64,000 bases of DNA from Gracilibacillus alcaliphilus (GTDB lineage Bacteria; Bacillota; Bacilli; Bacillales; Amphibacillaceae). Location of the stretch: the NCBI RefSeq assembly GCF_016909015.1, contig NZ_JAFBFA010000003.1, positions 124,001-188,000 of the forward strand, written 5' to 3'. The translations under genes were made by a program, and so were the position numbers. The notes under the pieces were generated by a model, which was not told where the DNA came from, did no database searches, and was given only the letters and a program-made list of their open reading frames with translations. Of this stretch, positions 55,911 through 64,000 are shown in pieces (the first letter of the stretch is position 1; every line of letters begins with the position of its first letter).

Positions 55911-56312
55911 TCAAAATTCACTTGGGTAATCCTCACGATTCATGACATAGATAACTTCTCCTACCATCTCTTCAAAATCATCCGCGTAATTAGTTTGTTT
56001 AACAAAGAGCGCATTATTTTCATCATCTTTATTTTCAAAAACGACATAATGATTGGCTCCATCCACTTCCACCCGATAGTAACTGGTAGAATTCACAAAC
56101 CCTGCCGCATTCTGAGTAATTTCAAATGTTTCCTCACTGCCGCTCTCATCCGTGATGATTAGGTTTTTTTCTTCTGAAAAATGAAGCATAGCCTGTTCTC
56201 CTGTATCCGACAGTCCATACCAATCACCAGCATACTTATCTGATGGCTTACAGCTTACTAGTAGAATAAGTCCGAATAAAATAATTGCTGTCTTGATTAA
56301 TTTGCTTGTCAT
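55911..56312 (-). CDS. Small lipoprotein, unknown function
   Basis: 133 aa. Signal peptide with lipobox LLVSC (lipidated Cys at residue 21). The mature part is a short beta-rich domain (YAGDWYGLSDTGEQAMLHFS, YYRVEVDGANHYVVFENK). Single gene, anchored on the outer membrane face. No family recognised. AGAGGA precedes the ATG. Confidence 0.7.
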   Translation of the reverse strand: MTSKLIKTAIILFGLILLVSCKPSDKYAGDWYGLSDTGEQAMLHFSEEKNLIITDESGSEETFEITQNAAGFVNSTSYYRVEVDGANHYVVFENKDDENNALFVKQTNYADDFEEMVGEVIYVMNREDYPSEF

Positions 56313-56434
56313 ATGTATGCAGTCCTCTCTTATGAATTGAGTTTACTCTGTTTTTATAAACAGACTTCCATGTTACGAATATATGGATTCGCAGTACACC
56401 TCATTATTTCAAATAAATTTCAAATAAACAACAC

Positions 56435-56950
56435 TTATAAAAGACCTTTTTTCCATTTTTTCAATAGCTGTTCTGATTCTTTAATTATATCCTCCGCAAT
56501 AGCTTCTATAGAGTCCAATAATTCCTTTAATACAGCATTGACTCTGCCATTCTCAAATTCCTCTAATGGTTCTGGCAGTTCATCTTCGTCTAATACAGCA
56601 TATTCCCCGCTTGGCTTTCTGACAATATCAATAATTAAATCTTCAAATGTTACAATTGCAGGAGTAATTTCCGTCTGCTTGACAATGTTAACATACAAAC
56701 CCAAGAGCTGATCATGATTATCTCTAAATAAATAGATATTATACGGTCGGTCACTCCAATAAAAAGCAAACGTATAACTGCCTTTTGGTATATTGAGTAT
56801 CGAATTATTTACTTGCATGGCAAAAGGAAACTCGATTTTGTGATACAAAACAGCTTCTTTACCAGTATGAACCCTAATCTCTCTGCACGGGTATTCAACC
56901 ACCGAACCATCATATCTGATTTTCCTTTCGCTGACGAAGTTATTTTCCAT
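56435..56950 (-). CDS. DUF402-family protein (nucleoside-diphosphatase-like)
   Basis: 171 aa. The family pattern YTFAFYWSDRPYNIYLFRD, GLYVNIVKQTEITPAIVTFE, then LIIDIVRKPSGEYAVLDEDE is that of DUF402 proteins such as Ntdp and FomD, which hydrolyse phosphoanhydrides with metal ions. The Asp/Glu cluster (DLIIDI, DEDEL) can form the metal site. The ATG at 56950 follows GGGAGG by 8 bases; an earlier in-frame start at 56974 lacks a site. Confidence 0.75.
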   Translation of the reverse strand: MENNFVSERKIRYDGSVVEYPCREIRVHTGKEAVLYHKIEFPFAMQVNNSILNIPKGSYTFAFYWSDRPYNIYLFRDNHDQLLGLYVNIVKQTEITPAIVTFEDLIIDIVRKPSGEYAVLDEDELPEPLEEFENGRVNAVLKELLDSIEAIAEDIIKESEQLLKKWKKGLL

Positions 56951-57007
56951 CACCCCCACCTCCCTTTTATCCAAATAGAATAGAGAAGGAAATCCTATAG
57001 CCCTCCA

Positions 57008-57841
57008 CTAATTATGGTAATCACTTAACCTTTCACGAGCATAATCTCTCAGCGCAAGCAATTCTTCTCGATTCCATTCCAGACCGCCCGTTTCTCTGTC
57101 TGATTCCTCAACAGCTTCAGAAGAACGATAGATAGAAAGGGTCATTTGAATAAGAGGGTGAAACGCTTCGGGCAGATGAGCCAGTCCCCATTCGCCCCCT
57201 TCATCCTTGCTATAGACAATTTGCACATTTTTGCTAAGTAATTGAAAAGAACGGCACATGTTTAGAATGCCATAGTAAGGCGATTCCAGAATATGTTCCT
57301 TCTCCAAAATCCATTCTAAATCATCAAGCACTCCAAACATAAAGTCATCCCAATCCACATCACCAAATACTACATCAATAGGCTGACCAACTAAACAATA
57401 ACCGCGTTTTTTCACATATACCAAATGCACATACAAGTCGGTATCAAATGCCTCGTTTCCATATTGCATGTCACCGTTCAAAATCCGATCACGCCAGGAT
57501 GAGCTGTAATGTAATTGATAAGGAATTGGCTTTGGTATATGTTTAGCTGTATCAGCCGTTATCACAGACAGTTCAATATCTCCTATGCTGGGCCGCAAAT
57601 CAGAATATTTGGCTATAGATATACTTACCTTCTTCGCTAAATCTGGGACAAGTGGTTCAGTCACCACTACAAGTATGTCGATATCACTTTTAGGAAAGTA
57701 GTAACTGCCAGTCGCCAGAGATCCATGCAAGTAAACACCAGCCAGCTGCTGCTTCAGATGGGATTGCAGCAATGCAACCAATTGATCCACATAATCTTTG
57801 ATCTCACTGTTTACTTGCGGCCATTTTTGCGGTTGGCTCAT
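57008..57841 (-). CDS. Nucleotidyltransferase, aminoglycoside-adenylyltransferase-like
   Basis: 277 aa. The nucleotidyltransferase signature is GVYLHGSLATGSYYFPKSDI then DILVVV, i.e. G-S followed by D-x-D near residue 52. The C-terminal helical domain matches the AadA/ANT(9) layout (CLVGQPIDVVFGDV, YGILNMCRSFQLLS). Chromosomal homologues may adenylylate streptomycin or spectinomycin or do something else; resistance cannot be claimed from sequence. AAAGGAAG precedes the ATG. Confidence 0.75.
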   Translation of the reverse strand: MSQPQKWPQVNSEIKDYVDQLVALLQSHLKQQLAGVYLHGSLATGSYYFPKSDIDILVVVTEPLVPDLAKKVSISIAKYSDLRPSIGDIELSVITADTAKHIPKPIPYQLHYSSSWRDRILNGDMQYGNEAFDTDLYVHLVYVKKRGYCLVGQPIDVVFGDVDWDDFMFGVLDDLEWILEKEHILESPYYGILNMCRSFQLLSKNVQIVYSKDEGGEWGLAHLPEAFHPLIQMTLSIYRSSEAVEESDRETGGLEWNREELLALRDYARERLSDYHN

Positions 57842-58007
57842 TATAATTCTTCCTTTCCATGTTAATTATCAACTATTTAAAGCTGCCGCCATCAATGGAG
57901 GATGATGAACGATTGCACCAAGATAAATGTCATTTCCCAAAATAAATTCCTTTTTTCTATTGTAATCGAAAGCTATCTTTTTTTAAATAAGCTAAAGTGA
58001 TGGATTG

Positions 58008-60356
58008 TCAGATAGACAATCCATCTTGGAGAATATTTGTCCTCCATGCATTTTGCAAGAACGGGCTCGGCTCCCCTACACTATAAAGCTGTAAGTAGTG
58101 CATCGCCCTCGTACAAGCAGTGTAGAATATCCTGCGCAAGCTTTCTTCACCATATACGTTTTTCGAAGCATCATAAATAATTACGGCATCAAATTCAATT
58201 CCTTTAGACAAATAAGAGGGGATCACTACCACGCCTTGTTCGTATTCAGCGGCACCATGCTTCACAAGCTTAATACCATCAATATGAGACAATCCTTCAT
58301 ATGCCTGTTCACTTTCCTCTGCCGATTTGCAGATAATCGCAATGCTTTGATAGTTACGGCTGCGCAGATCGGCAGTCTTGGCAGTAATATGGCTGTGCAG
58401 TTCTTGATAATCGGGCAATTGCTGCAGTGACGGTTTTTCTCCATCGCGCTCAAAAGGAATAATACTTTTCCCATTAGGAACAAGGCTTCTGGTAAACTCA
58501 ATAATCGGCTTGGTTGAACGATAACTCCTTGTCATATTGATGAGTCCCGTCTTATCGGAACCGTAAAGACTAGTAAGGGTATGGAAATCCACCCTTTCAC
58601 TCGCATGAGCAAAGATCGCCTGGTTAAAATCACCAAGTACTGTCATCCTGGCCGCAGGAAATAAACACCGCAGAAATTCAAATTGAAATGGAGAATAATC
58701 CTGCGCCTCATCCACAACAATATGTTTGATTGAGCTGTTGATCTGAAAGCCCTGAATCAGCTCTTTTAATAACAGAAACGGCGTAGCGTCCTCATAATAC
58801 AATTTATCTTCTGCCAGCATTTCTAATGTAGAGTGACAAATAGCCTCTAGCTGATCCGGCGTCTCCCCTTCCACCCATTGTGTAACTCGCTGAGGATCAG
58901 CAAAGAACTGTTTGTATATCCCCTTAAAGTTAATAAAATGAAATGCTCGGATTCGTTTTTGCAATGGCTTTATTTTTTGCTGAATCAGCAGTTGAGCCAA
59001 GGCTTCTCGCTCCATCTCATAGTCAGCAATCGCTTCTCTTTCAAAACCTCGTTTTTTGGCTAAATAGCGATGGGCTTGATGATATTCTTCATTGCTCAAT
59101 AGTTCGATTTCTTCCTGCACCCATGGCTCTTGCTGTTCGTTTTTTTGAAACTCCTCCAGCTTAGCTAATAACCAATCTCTTAATTTTTCTAATCTATTAT
59201 AAAAGCGAAGTGATGTATCATGACTGTAAAATCGTTCAGCTATTTGTTGGGCAGTAACAATGGATTGCCCTCTGAAGCTAATATGCTTAAACAACATACC
59301 CGCTAATTCCAAGGATTGTCTGTACGACTGAATCGCCTCGAAAAAACGAGTAGAGGCCTTAAATTGGATGCTCGCCAGTCTTGTTTGATATGACGGTGTA
59401 TGGTTCGCCGTTAACACATATTCCAGCTGCTCATAGGGATTTTCCACATCAAACTTTTTACTTAGACGGTGATCTAAGTATTCTTGGAAAGTGACCTGCT
59501 GCATATTTTCTTCACCTAATTCTGGAAGTACATTGGAAACATAACTGCTAAACATAGCATTCGGTGAAAAAAGAATAATTTGATCCGCATGCAGACTTTC
59601 GCGGTATTTATAGAGTAGATAAGCAATACGCTGCAGTGCTGCTGATGTCTTACCACTTCCTGCCGCTCCATGCACAATCAACAGTCTCCCCTGATCATGA
59701 CGAATAATCTGGTTTTGCTCCAGCTGAATTGTCGCAACGATATTGTGCATCTGCTTATCATTTCCTCTGCCTAACACCTGTTGTAAAATCTCATCTCCAA
59801 TCGTGAGACTTGTATCAAATAGGGATTGCAGGATACCATCACGAATCAGGTATTGCCATTTTTTCTCCAATTGACCATGGATAGTGTCTGCAGGCGTGTC
59901 ATATTGAACCGGCCCTGGCTGATAATCATAATAGATACTGGAGATCGGAGCACGCCAGTCATATATCAAGAAATCCTCCCCATTCTTATCCATAAGCGAA
60001 GAAATTCCAATATAAATTTGTTCTGGCACTGAAGTCCCTTCTTCGATAAAATCAATCCGCCCAAAATAAGGATTCCTTTGCATACGGTGCAGAGTGGCTA
60101 AACGTTCAGAGGCGTGCTTATGGCTGCTTTGACTGACTGATAATGCTTGAGCCTCTTGCCGTAAACCAATAATCGTCTCCAGATAGTCATCAAAGGTGTC
60201 CGTATTTATCTTGACCTCATCCCAAAAGTGTTTACGAATATGAACTACTTCGTTCTTACGTTTGACAGTTTCTGCTTCCAATCGGTTCATTTCCTCCGCA
60301 ATCGTCCTTATCACACTGTCTGCTCGTTTTTGTTCCTGTTGAAGTTCTGATTTCAT
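58008..60356 (-). CDS. HelD-like UvrD/Rep-family helicase (RNA polymerase recycling factor)
   Basis: 782 aa from the ATG at 60356 (SD AGAGGAG). A coiled N-terminal arm (ELQQEQKRADSVIRTIAEEM), the HelD-specific block ISSLMDKNGEDFLIYDWRAP near residue 125, Walker A IVHGAAGSGKTSAALQRIAY near 230, Walker B-like HIVVDEAQDYSPFQFEFL, GDFNQAIFA, and the C-terminal SKGIEFDAVIIYDAS motif. HelD removes stalled RNA polymerase from DNA using ATP. The stop codon lies inside an 11-bp hairpin (57999-58025). Some relatives give rifamycin resistance; not claimable here. The 60357-60697 gap upstream contains an imperfect hairpin but no gene. Confidence 0.88.
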   Translation of the reverse strand: MKSELQQEQKRADSVIRTIAEEMNRLEAETVKRKNEVVHIRKHFWDEVKINTDTFDDYLETIIGLRQEAQALSVSQSSHKHASERLATLHRMQRNPYFGRIDFIEEGTSVPEQIYIGISSLMDKNGEDFLIYDWRAPISSIYYDYQPGPVQYDTPADTIHGQLEKKWQYLIRDGILQSLFDTSLTIGDEILQQVLGRGNDKQMHNIVATIQLEQNQIIRHDQGRLLIVHGAAGSGKTSAALQRIAYLLYKYRESLHADQIILFSPNAMFSSYVSNVLPELGEENMQQVTFQEYLDHRLSKKFDVENPYEQLEYVLTANHTPSYQTRLASIQFKASTRFFEAIQSYRQSLELAGMLFKHISFRGQSIVTAQQIAERFYSHDTSLRFYNRLEKLRDWLLAKLEEFQKNEQQEPWVQEEIELLSNEEYHQAHRYLAKKRGFEREAIADYEMEREALAQLLIQQKIKPLQKRIRAFHFINFKGIYKQFFADPQRVTQWVEGETPDQLEAICHSTLEMLAEDKLYYEDATPFLLLKELIQGFQINSSIKHIVVDEAQDYSPFQFEFLRCLFPAARMTVLGDFNQAIFAHASERVDFHTLTSLYGSDKTGLINMTRSYRSTKPIIEFTRSLVPNGKSIIPFERDGEKPSLQQLPDYQELHSHITAKTADLRSRNYQSIAIICKSAEESEQAYEGLSHIDGIKLVKHGAAEYEQGVVVIPSYLSKGIEFDAVIIYDASKNVYGEESLRRIFYTACTRAMHYLQLYSVGEPSPFLQNAWRTNILQDGLSI

Positions 60357-60651
60357 AGCAAACACTCCTCTAAATAAATTTTCACAAAAAGGTTGACTAA
60401 GCAATCTATATAGTGTACTATTAAAATAGGGAAAATATATTTGAAAATAATAAAACACTACATATCTATATAAATTTACCATAAATCCTCCTCCTTTTCA
60501 ATGTTTTTTGATAGGTGGGGGGTTTTTATATTCATCTTAAAGAACGATTTTTTTTATGAAACCCTCTTAAAGATTTTTCTGCTATTGCTTGAAAAACAGC
60601 AATCTGCAAGAAATCTTAGCATGATTTATATCTTATACTAAGAAACATAAG

Positions 60652-60671
60652 TACATGATCTCCATCATGTA
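60652..60671. promoter_or_regulatory. Inverted repeat in the leader of the RibD/DHFR-like gene
   Basis: TACATGAT and ATCATGTA flank CTCC, 27 bases before the start codon and just downstream of a -10-like TATACT (60634-60639). A plausible repressor site; the regulator is unknown. Confidence 0.45.
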
Positions 60672-60697
60672 ACTAGCTGTAAAAAGGAGTGGGACCA

Positions 60698-61249
60698 TTG
60701 CGCAAGATTGTTTTATCCATGGTAATGTCATTAGATGGATTTGTCGCTGGGGAAAACGGGGATAGTTCATGGCATGTGATGGATCAGGAGATGCATGATT
60801 ATATGGATGATTTTTTAGATTCTGTAGACACACTGCTTTATGGACGGATTGCCTATGACATGATGCTTTCACACTGGCCGGCCGCTGAGTTTCATAGTAC
60901 AAATTCCAAAAAAGAACAAGCCTTTGCCCGAAAAATGAATCAAATGCAGAAAGTTGTTTTCTCTCGAACATTAACAGAAGCGACATGGAATACTAGAGTG
61001 GTAAACGAAAATATAGCTTTGGAAATGGAACAGCTGAAATCACAGCCTGGAAAAAACTTGGCACTGCTTGCAGGTGCCAACATTGCTCAGACTTTTATCC
61101 AGCATGATCTTATTGATGAATACCGCCTGATTATCAATCCTGTTCTACTAGGAAAAGGTCAACGATTATTTGATGACGTTAAACAAAAACTTGATTTAAT
61201 CGAATCACGCACTTTTTCTTGTGGAAATGTATTATTGGTTTATAGATAA
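60698..61249 (+). CDS. Dihydrofolate reductase/RibD-C-like reductase
   Basis: 183 aa from the TTG at 60698 (AAGGAG 8 bases upstream; a GTG at 60689 overlaps that site). RibD C-terminal/DHFR fold: RKIVLSMVMSLDGFVAGENG, DTLLYGRIAYDMM, KVVFSRTL, LLAGANIAQTFIQHDLIDEY and INPVLLGKGQRLFDD. Members reduce pteridine- or pyrimidine-type substrates with NADPH. It resembles the stand-alone YyaP/YwjB-like proteins of Bacillus rather than true DHFR. Confidence 0.85.
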   Translation: MRKIVLSMVMSLDGFVAGENGDSSWHVMDQEMHDYMDDFLDSVDTLLYGRIAYDMMLSHWPAAEFHSTNSKKEQAFARKMNQMQKVVFSRTLTEATWNTRVVNENIALEMEQLKSQPGKNLALLAGANIAQTFIQHDLIDEYRLIINPVLLGKGQRLFDDVKQKLDLIESRTFSCGNVLLVYR

Positions 61250-61401
61250 GCAGGAATAATTCCCCAATGAGGTTGTCATGAGAGCTGGTGGATCTTATTA
61301 AGATACGGGGGGAGTAGTAAACCAGCTTGTGCTTACATACTTAGATAAGCGTGAATTTCATGTTTGAGGCGGCAGGTCATCAAAAAGGGAGGAACAATCG
61401 G

Positions 61402-61923
61402 ATGGACATAGATGAGCTTATCCAAGTGGTTCCTTATAACGAACAGTGGGATACTCTATTTCAAAACGAAAAAATAAATCTTTTGGAAATTTTCGAGGAA
61501 ACTGCAGTCGACATACAACATTTTGGTAGTACAGCGATATCAGGAATGTGTGCAAAACCGATTATTGATATCTTGGCAGGTGTGAAATCCTTGGAGTTAC
61601 ATAACTCCATAATTAGTCAATTAAGAAAACTTGGCTATGAAGAATTTGGAGAGGCTGGTGTAGAGGGGAGATTATACTTTCGAAAACGCCATGTTCATGC
61701 TTATAATCTTGCTGTTGTCGTCTGGAACGGAGAGCACTGGGTAAACAACCTGCTCATAAGGGATTACTTAAAGAAGAATCCAGATATAGCTAAGCAATAC
61801 AGCGAAAAGAAGCTTAAAACCATCCAAAATGGACATACTACACTGCTCTCTTATTCAGATGAAAAAGCCGATTATGTAGAGGATTTACTTAAGCAAGCTA
61901 AGCAACACATAAAATACACCTGA
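61402..61923 (+). CDS. GrpB-family protein (UPF0157)
   Basis: 173 aa from the ATG at 61402 (GGGAGGA, 8-base spacing). GrpB signature: VVPYNEQWDTLFQNEK, then IQHFGSTAISGMCAKPIIDI and the later LIRDYLKKNPDIAKQYSEKK. The fold is nucleotidyltransferase-like (GS and D residues in FGST and IIDI). Function is not established. A strong terminator follows directly. Confidence 0.87.
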   Translation: MDIDELIQVVPYNEQWDTLFQNEKINLLEIFEETAVDIQHFGSTAISGMCAKPIIDILAGVKSLELHNSIISQLRKLGYEEFGEAGVEGRLYFRKRHVHAYNLAVVVWNGEHWVNNLLIRDYLKKNPDIAKQYSEKKLKTIQNGHTTLLSYSDEKADYVEDLLKQAKQHIKYT

Positions 61924-61961
61924 GACAGAACTGCCTGTACATCGGCGGTTCTGTCTTTTTT
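61924..61961 (+). terminator. Rho-independent terminator after the GrpB-family gene
   Basis: GACAGAACTGCC pairs with GGCGGTTCTGTC (one G-T wobble) followed by TTTTTT. It begins 1 base after the stop codon. Confidence 0.9.
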
Positions 61962-61993
61962 AACACTAGTCACTTTCAACTGTTTTTTAATTT

Positions 61994-62676
61994 TTATCTA
62001 TACAGAGAAAGCCTATGAAAATGAGACGATTCCTGACAATTACTTTCTCTCATCAACTGGTCTAAAAACATCACCATATATTGATGACGTTGATCGGCCA
62101 CCTTTTTAGCTGTGGAAGTGTTCATGCGGTCTTTAAGTAATAGAAGCTTTTCAAAGAAATGATTAACCGTTGTTGTTAACTGTGATTTATATTCCTCAGG
62201 AGTTTGATGCAATTTCGGTTCTACTAGTAGATTAAATAACTCCTGCCCCTTATCCCCCCATAAGCAAACGCCCTCGCAATACCGATAGCCCCCATAGCAT
62301 CCAACCGGTCTGCATCTTGAACAATTTGCCCTTCTAAACTCTCCATTGAAGATGTTACACCAGCACCCTTGAAAGAAAGATCTTGAATGATTTGACAAAC
62401 ATGATTAATCATATCCTGTTCAACATGTTGAGACTCTAACCACTCTCTTGCCACTCTTGGACCAGCTTGCTCATCACCATGGTGAAATTTCCAATCCGCA
62501 ATATCATGCAGCAGGGCCGCCAATTCCACCACTTCTTTATCAACCTGCTTATTAGTTTCCTCCATAATTTGCAGGCTATTCGAATAAACTCGTTCAATAT
62601 GCCACCAGTCATGTCCTGTTGCTTCTCCAGATAATTTTTGTTTTACAAATTTTCGCGTTGCTACTACAACATCCAT
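61994..62676 (-). pseudogene. HD-domain phosphohydrolase gene with a frameshift in a G-run
   Basis: The first about 140 residues follow the YedJ/YpgQ-type HD family: HDWWHIERVYSNSL (HD metal ligands), ALLHDIADWKFHHGDEQAG, IVQDADRLDAMGAIGIARAF. The frame is lost at a run of six G (plus-strand C, 62254-62259); a seventh G would restore AYGGDKGQELFNLLVEPKLH and about 75 more family-like residues to the stop at 61994. It may be a true mutation, a phase-variable tract or a sequencing error. The start ATG at 62676 has GAGGAG upstream. Confidence 0.85.
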
Positions 62677-62869
62677 TGCAATACTCCTCACTTTTCTGTA
62701 TGTCGACACCTAAGCAAAATGGTTATTAATGGAGAGGCTCTTTATTGAAAGGCAGTGAGATTTATCAGTTTTAGAACATCTGCTATATGTAGAATGACGT
62801 CATTCATGATTCCTTTCTTCTTTCACTTTGTTGGGATTCGCTCCCCGTTTCCAGCAATTTAATTCATTG

Positions 62870-63610
62870 TTATGACGATTCTTTTCGTTCATACATAATA
62901 CCGATAGCTTTATTCATGAACTGAACGATATCTTCATCCATAGGATACACGGCAATTCCACCTGAATGTTCTTTAATAACATCCCACATTTTTGCCGCTA
63001 AATAATGATTGTCACCAAACATGTCATATACTTTTTGCATCCACCGTTCCGCTAAACGTTGAACTTCTTCTGAGGAGGGATCCTTGTTTAACACAGCTCT
63101 CACATCACCAATAATGTCAGACCACTCCTGAACATCATCTATACTTCTTTCAGCCTGTATATCTTTGATTATCTTTTGTTCTTTTTTGTTAAGGTAAGGG
63201 TCATAAAGATGTTGCACTATTTCTTTATCCTGTTGAAATAAACGGATGATCTCAAAGATGAGTGACCATTTCACCTCTTCTTCAAACTGGATGGAGTACA
63301 ATACGCCATTCAGTGCTTGTTCTAAAGCCTGTAACTGTTTCTGTTGTTGACGTACCATATCCAATTGCTGTTCCAATGACTGCTGCCAGTTCACTGCTGA
63401 TTCACCCAATTTCTCCTTGATTTGTTCTAGTGAAAAACCCATATATTTCAAAGCCAATATTTGCTGCAGCCGCAATACATCATGTTGATCATATAGACGA
63501 TGACCTCCTTCTGTTGCAGAAGATGGTTTGAGCAGTTGAATCTCGTCATAGTAATCCAATGTCCGTACCGTCACACCTGTCTTTTTTGATAATTGGCCAA
63601 TCGAGTACAT
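62870..63610 (-). CDS. MerR-family regulator with TipAS-like domain
   Basis: 246 aa from the ATG at 63610 (SD AAAGGAG). The MerR winged helix: MYSIGQLSKKTGVTVRTLDY, GHRLYDQHDVLRLQQI and the long dimerisation coiled coil to about residue 110 (QQSLEQQLDMVRQQQKQLQA). The C-terminal about 110 residues are helical and match the TipAS antibiotic-recognition type (WSDIIGDVRAVLNKDPSSEE, AERWMQKVYDMFGDN). It probably senses a drug-like ligand. Its own promoter with a 19-bp spacer and dyad lies at 63644-63674. It precedes no obvious target; an ABC-2 permease lies upstream on the same strand beyond a terminator. Confidence 0.88.
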   Translation of the reverse strand: MYSIGQLSKKTGVTVRTLDYYDEIQLLKPSSATEGGHRLYDQHDVLRLQQILALKYMGFSLEQIKEKLGESAVNWQQSLEQQLDMVRQQQKQLQALEQALNGVLYSIQFEEEVKWSLIFEIIRLFQQDKEIVQHLYDPYLNKKEQKIIKDIQAERSIDDVQEWSDIIGDVRAVLNKDPSSEEVQRLAERWMQKVYDMFGDNHYLAAKMWDVIKEHSGGIAVYPMDEDIVQFMNKAIGIMYERKESS

Positions 63611-63643
63611 TTGATCCGCTCCTTTTTTTTTGATTACAACTTC

Positions 63644-63674
63644 AGTATAAAACAACACGTTGCGTGTGATTCAA
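63644..63674 (-). promoter_or_regulatory. MerR-type promoter with 19-bp spacer and internal dyad
   Basis: On the minus strand TTGAAT, 19 bp and TATACT. The spacer is centred on ACACG-CAA-CGTGT (63655-63667). Over-long spacers holding a dyad are the hallmark of MerR-activated promoters, here indicating autoregulation. Confidence 0.8.
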
Positions 63675-63732
63675 GAAAAAATAATCACTATATAAAAGAA
63701 CATCTAGATTTATGTCTTTTCACGCAAAAGAA

Positions 63733-63771
63733 AACAAACCAGTTCAATGAAATAAATTAAAATGGTTTGTT
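63733..63771 (-). terminator. Terminator after the partial ABC-2 permease gene
   Basis: AACAAACCA pairs with TGGTTTGTT; the minus strand continues TTCTTTTGC. It lies 57 bases after the permease stop at 63828. Confidence 0.6.
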
Positions 63772-63827
63772 CTTTGAACATCATTATGTTAGTTTTTCAA
63801 TAACCAGTTAGCACAAACACGCCAGAT

Positions 63828-64000
63828 CTACCCTTTCTTTTTATACTGATACAGGTATATCGTCACTGGCGCAAAAGTAGCGGCAATCATACCGGAAACA
63901 AGCACTCCCCACCCCACTTGTGCTAGTGTTACAACACCATGCATGGCATCACGAATCGCACTCACTACGATCGAGATGGGATTAATATCAACGAATCCAT
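63828..64000 (-). CDS. ABC-2 type (DrrB-like) transporter permease, 5' part outside window
   Basis: The last 57 codons are present. GFVDINPISIVVSAIRDAMH is the conserved C-terminal loop of drug-export ABC-2 permeases (FVDxNPIS pattern). It is followed by a final transmembrane helix (VGWGVLVSGMIAATFAPVTI) and the basic tail YQYKKKG before TAG. An ATPase partner is expected beyond the window. Its closeness to the TipAS-type MerR regulator suggests a drug-efflux unit. Confidence 0.8.
   Translation of the reverse strand, partial: GFVDINPISIVVSAIRDAMHGVVTLAQVGWGVLVSGMIAATFAPVTIYLYQYKKKG

Noticed and set aside
57008..57841. Aminoglycoside resistance gene
   Set aside because: The fold and motifs fit, but chromosomal homologues often have other substrates; resistance cannot be claimed.
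1..64000. tRNA, rRNA, CRISPR array, transposase or prophage genes
   Set aside because: None could be recognised on either strand; hairpins found were terminators or short dyads, and no regularly spaced repeats of CRISPR size exist.

Overview
The window looks like chromosome from a low-GC, spore-forming member of the Bacillaceae. The support is an unmistakable small acid-soluble spore protein (SspP), strong AGGAGG-type ribosome-binding sites, frequent TTG/GTG starts, Gram-positive lipoproteins, and carbohydrate ABC importers without their own ATPase (typical of Bacilli that share an MsmX-type ATPase). A salt-tolerant plant-litter genus such as Gracilibacillus or a relative would fit, but that is inference. 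No rRNA, tRNA, IS element, phage or CRISPR array was seen.

Left edge (1-10.2 kb): a truncated LacI regulator and ribokinase with three LacI-type operators, a GltS-type glutamate symporter, an alanine-dehydrogenase-family enzyme, a MazG-LOG nucleotide-housekeeping pair, an MFS exporter, a HIT protein and several decayed small genes.

Centre (10.3-41.4 kb): one large minus-strand locus for arabinose- and galactose-rich plant glycans. In transcription order it has an ABC importer (a large solute-binding protein fused to a carbohydrate-binding region, plus two permeases); two membrane-anchored accessory proteins (NHL propeller/TPR/YIP1-like and DUF5696-like); a second complete importer (two permeases and a lipoprotein binding protein); a GH43; a LacI regulator; two GH2 enzymes; a heparinase II/III-like protein; an AraC regulator; a GH127 beta-L-arabinofuranosidase; a GH51 alpha-L-arabinofuranosidase; a tandem GH43-GH43 protein; and another GH43. 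Two near-identical promoter/operator modules, one before the importer operon and one before the GH2 genes, tie both halves to one LacI-type repressor. The importers would bring in oligosaccharides that the mostly cytoplasmic glycosidases reduce to arabinose and galactose. The dual-importer/NHL-YIP1/DUF5696 operon is the best candidate for an undescribed system.

Right part (42-64 kb): a VTC polyphosphate-polymerase-like gene with a DUF4956 membrane partner behind an 11-bp tandem repeat of response-regulator type; LysR and methyltransferase genes; a tautomerase and, near 42 kb, the tail of a dead paralogue; a zinc-ribbon protein and sspP; a two-component system with an ABC-2 transporter of the peptide-antibiotic self-defence type; PhzF; a HelD-like helicase; a RibD/DHFR-type reductase; GrpB; a MerR regulator with a textbook 19-bp-spacer promoter; and a partial ABC-2 permease. 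At least five genes in the window are visibly broken. A MITE-like repeat sits inside the importer operon, with a fragment near 55.1 kb.
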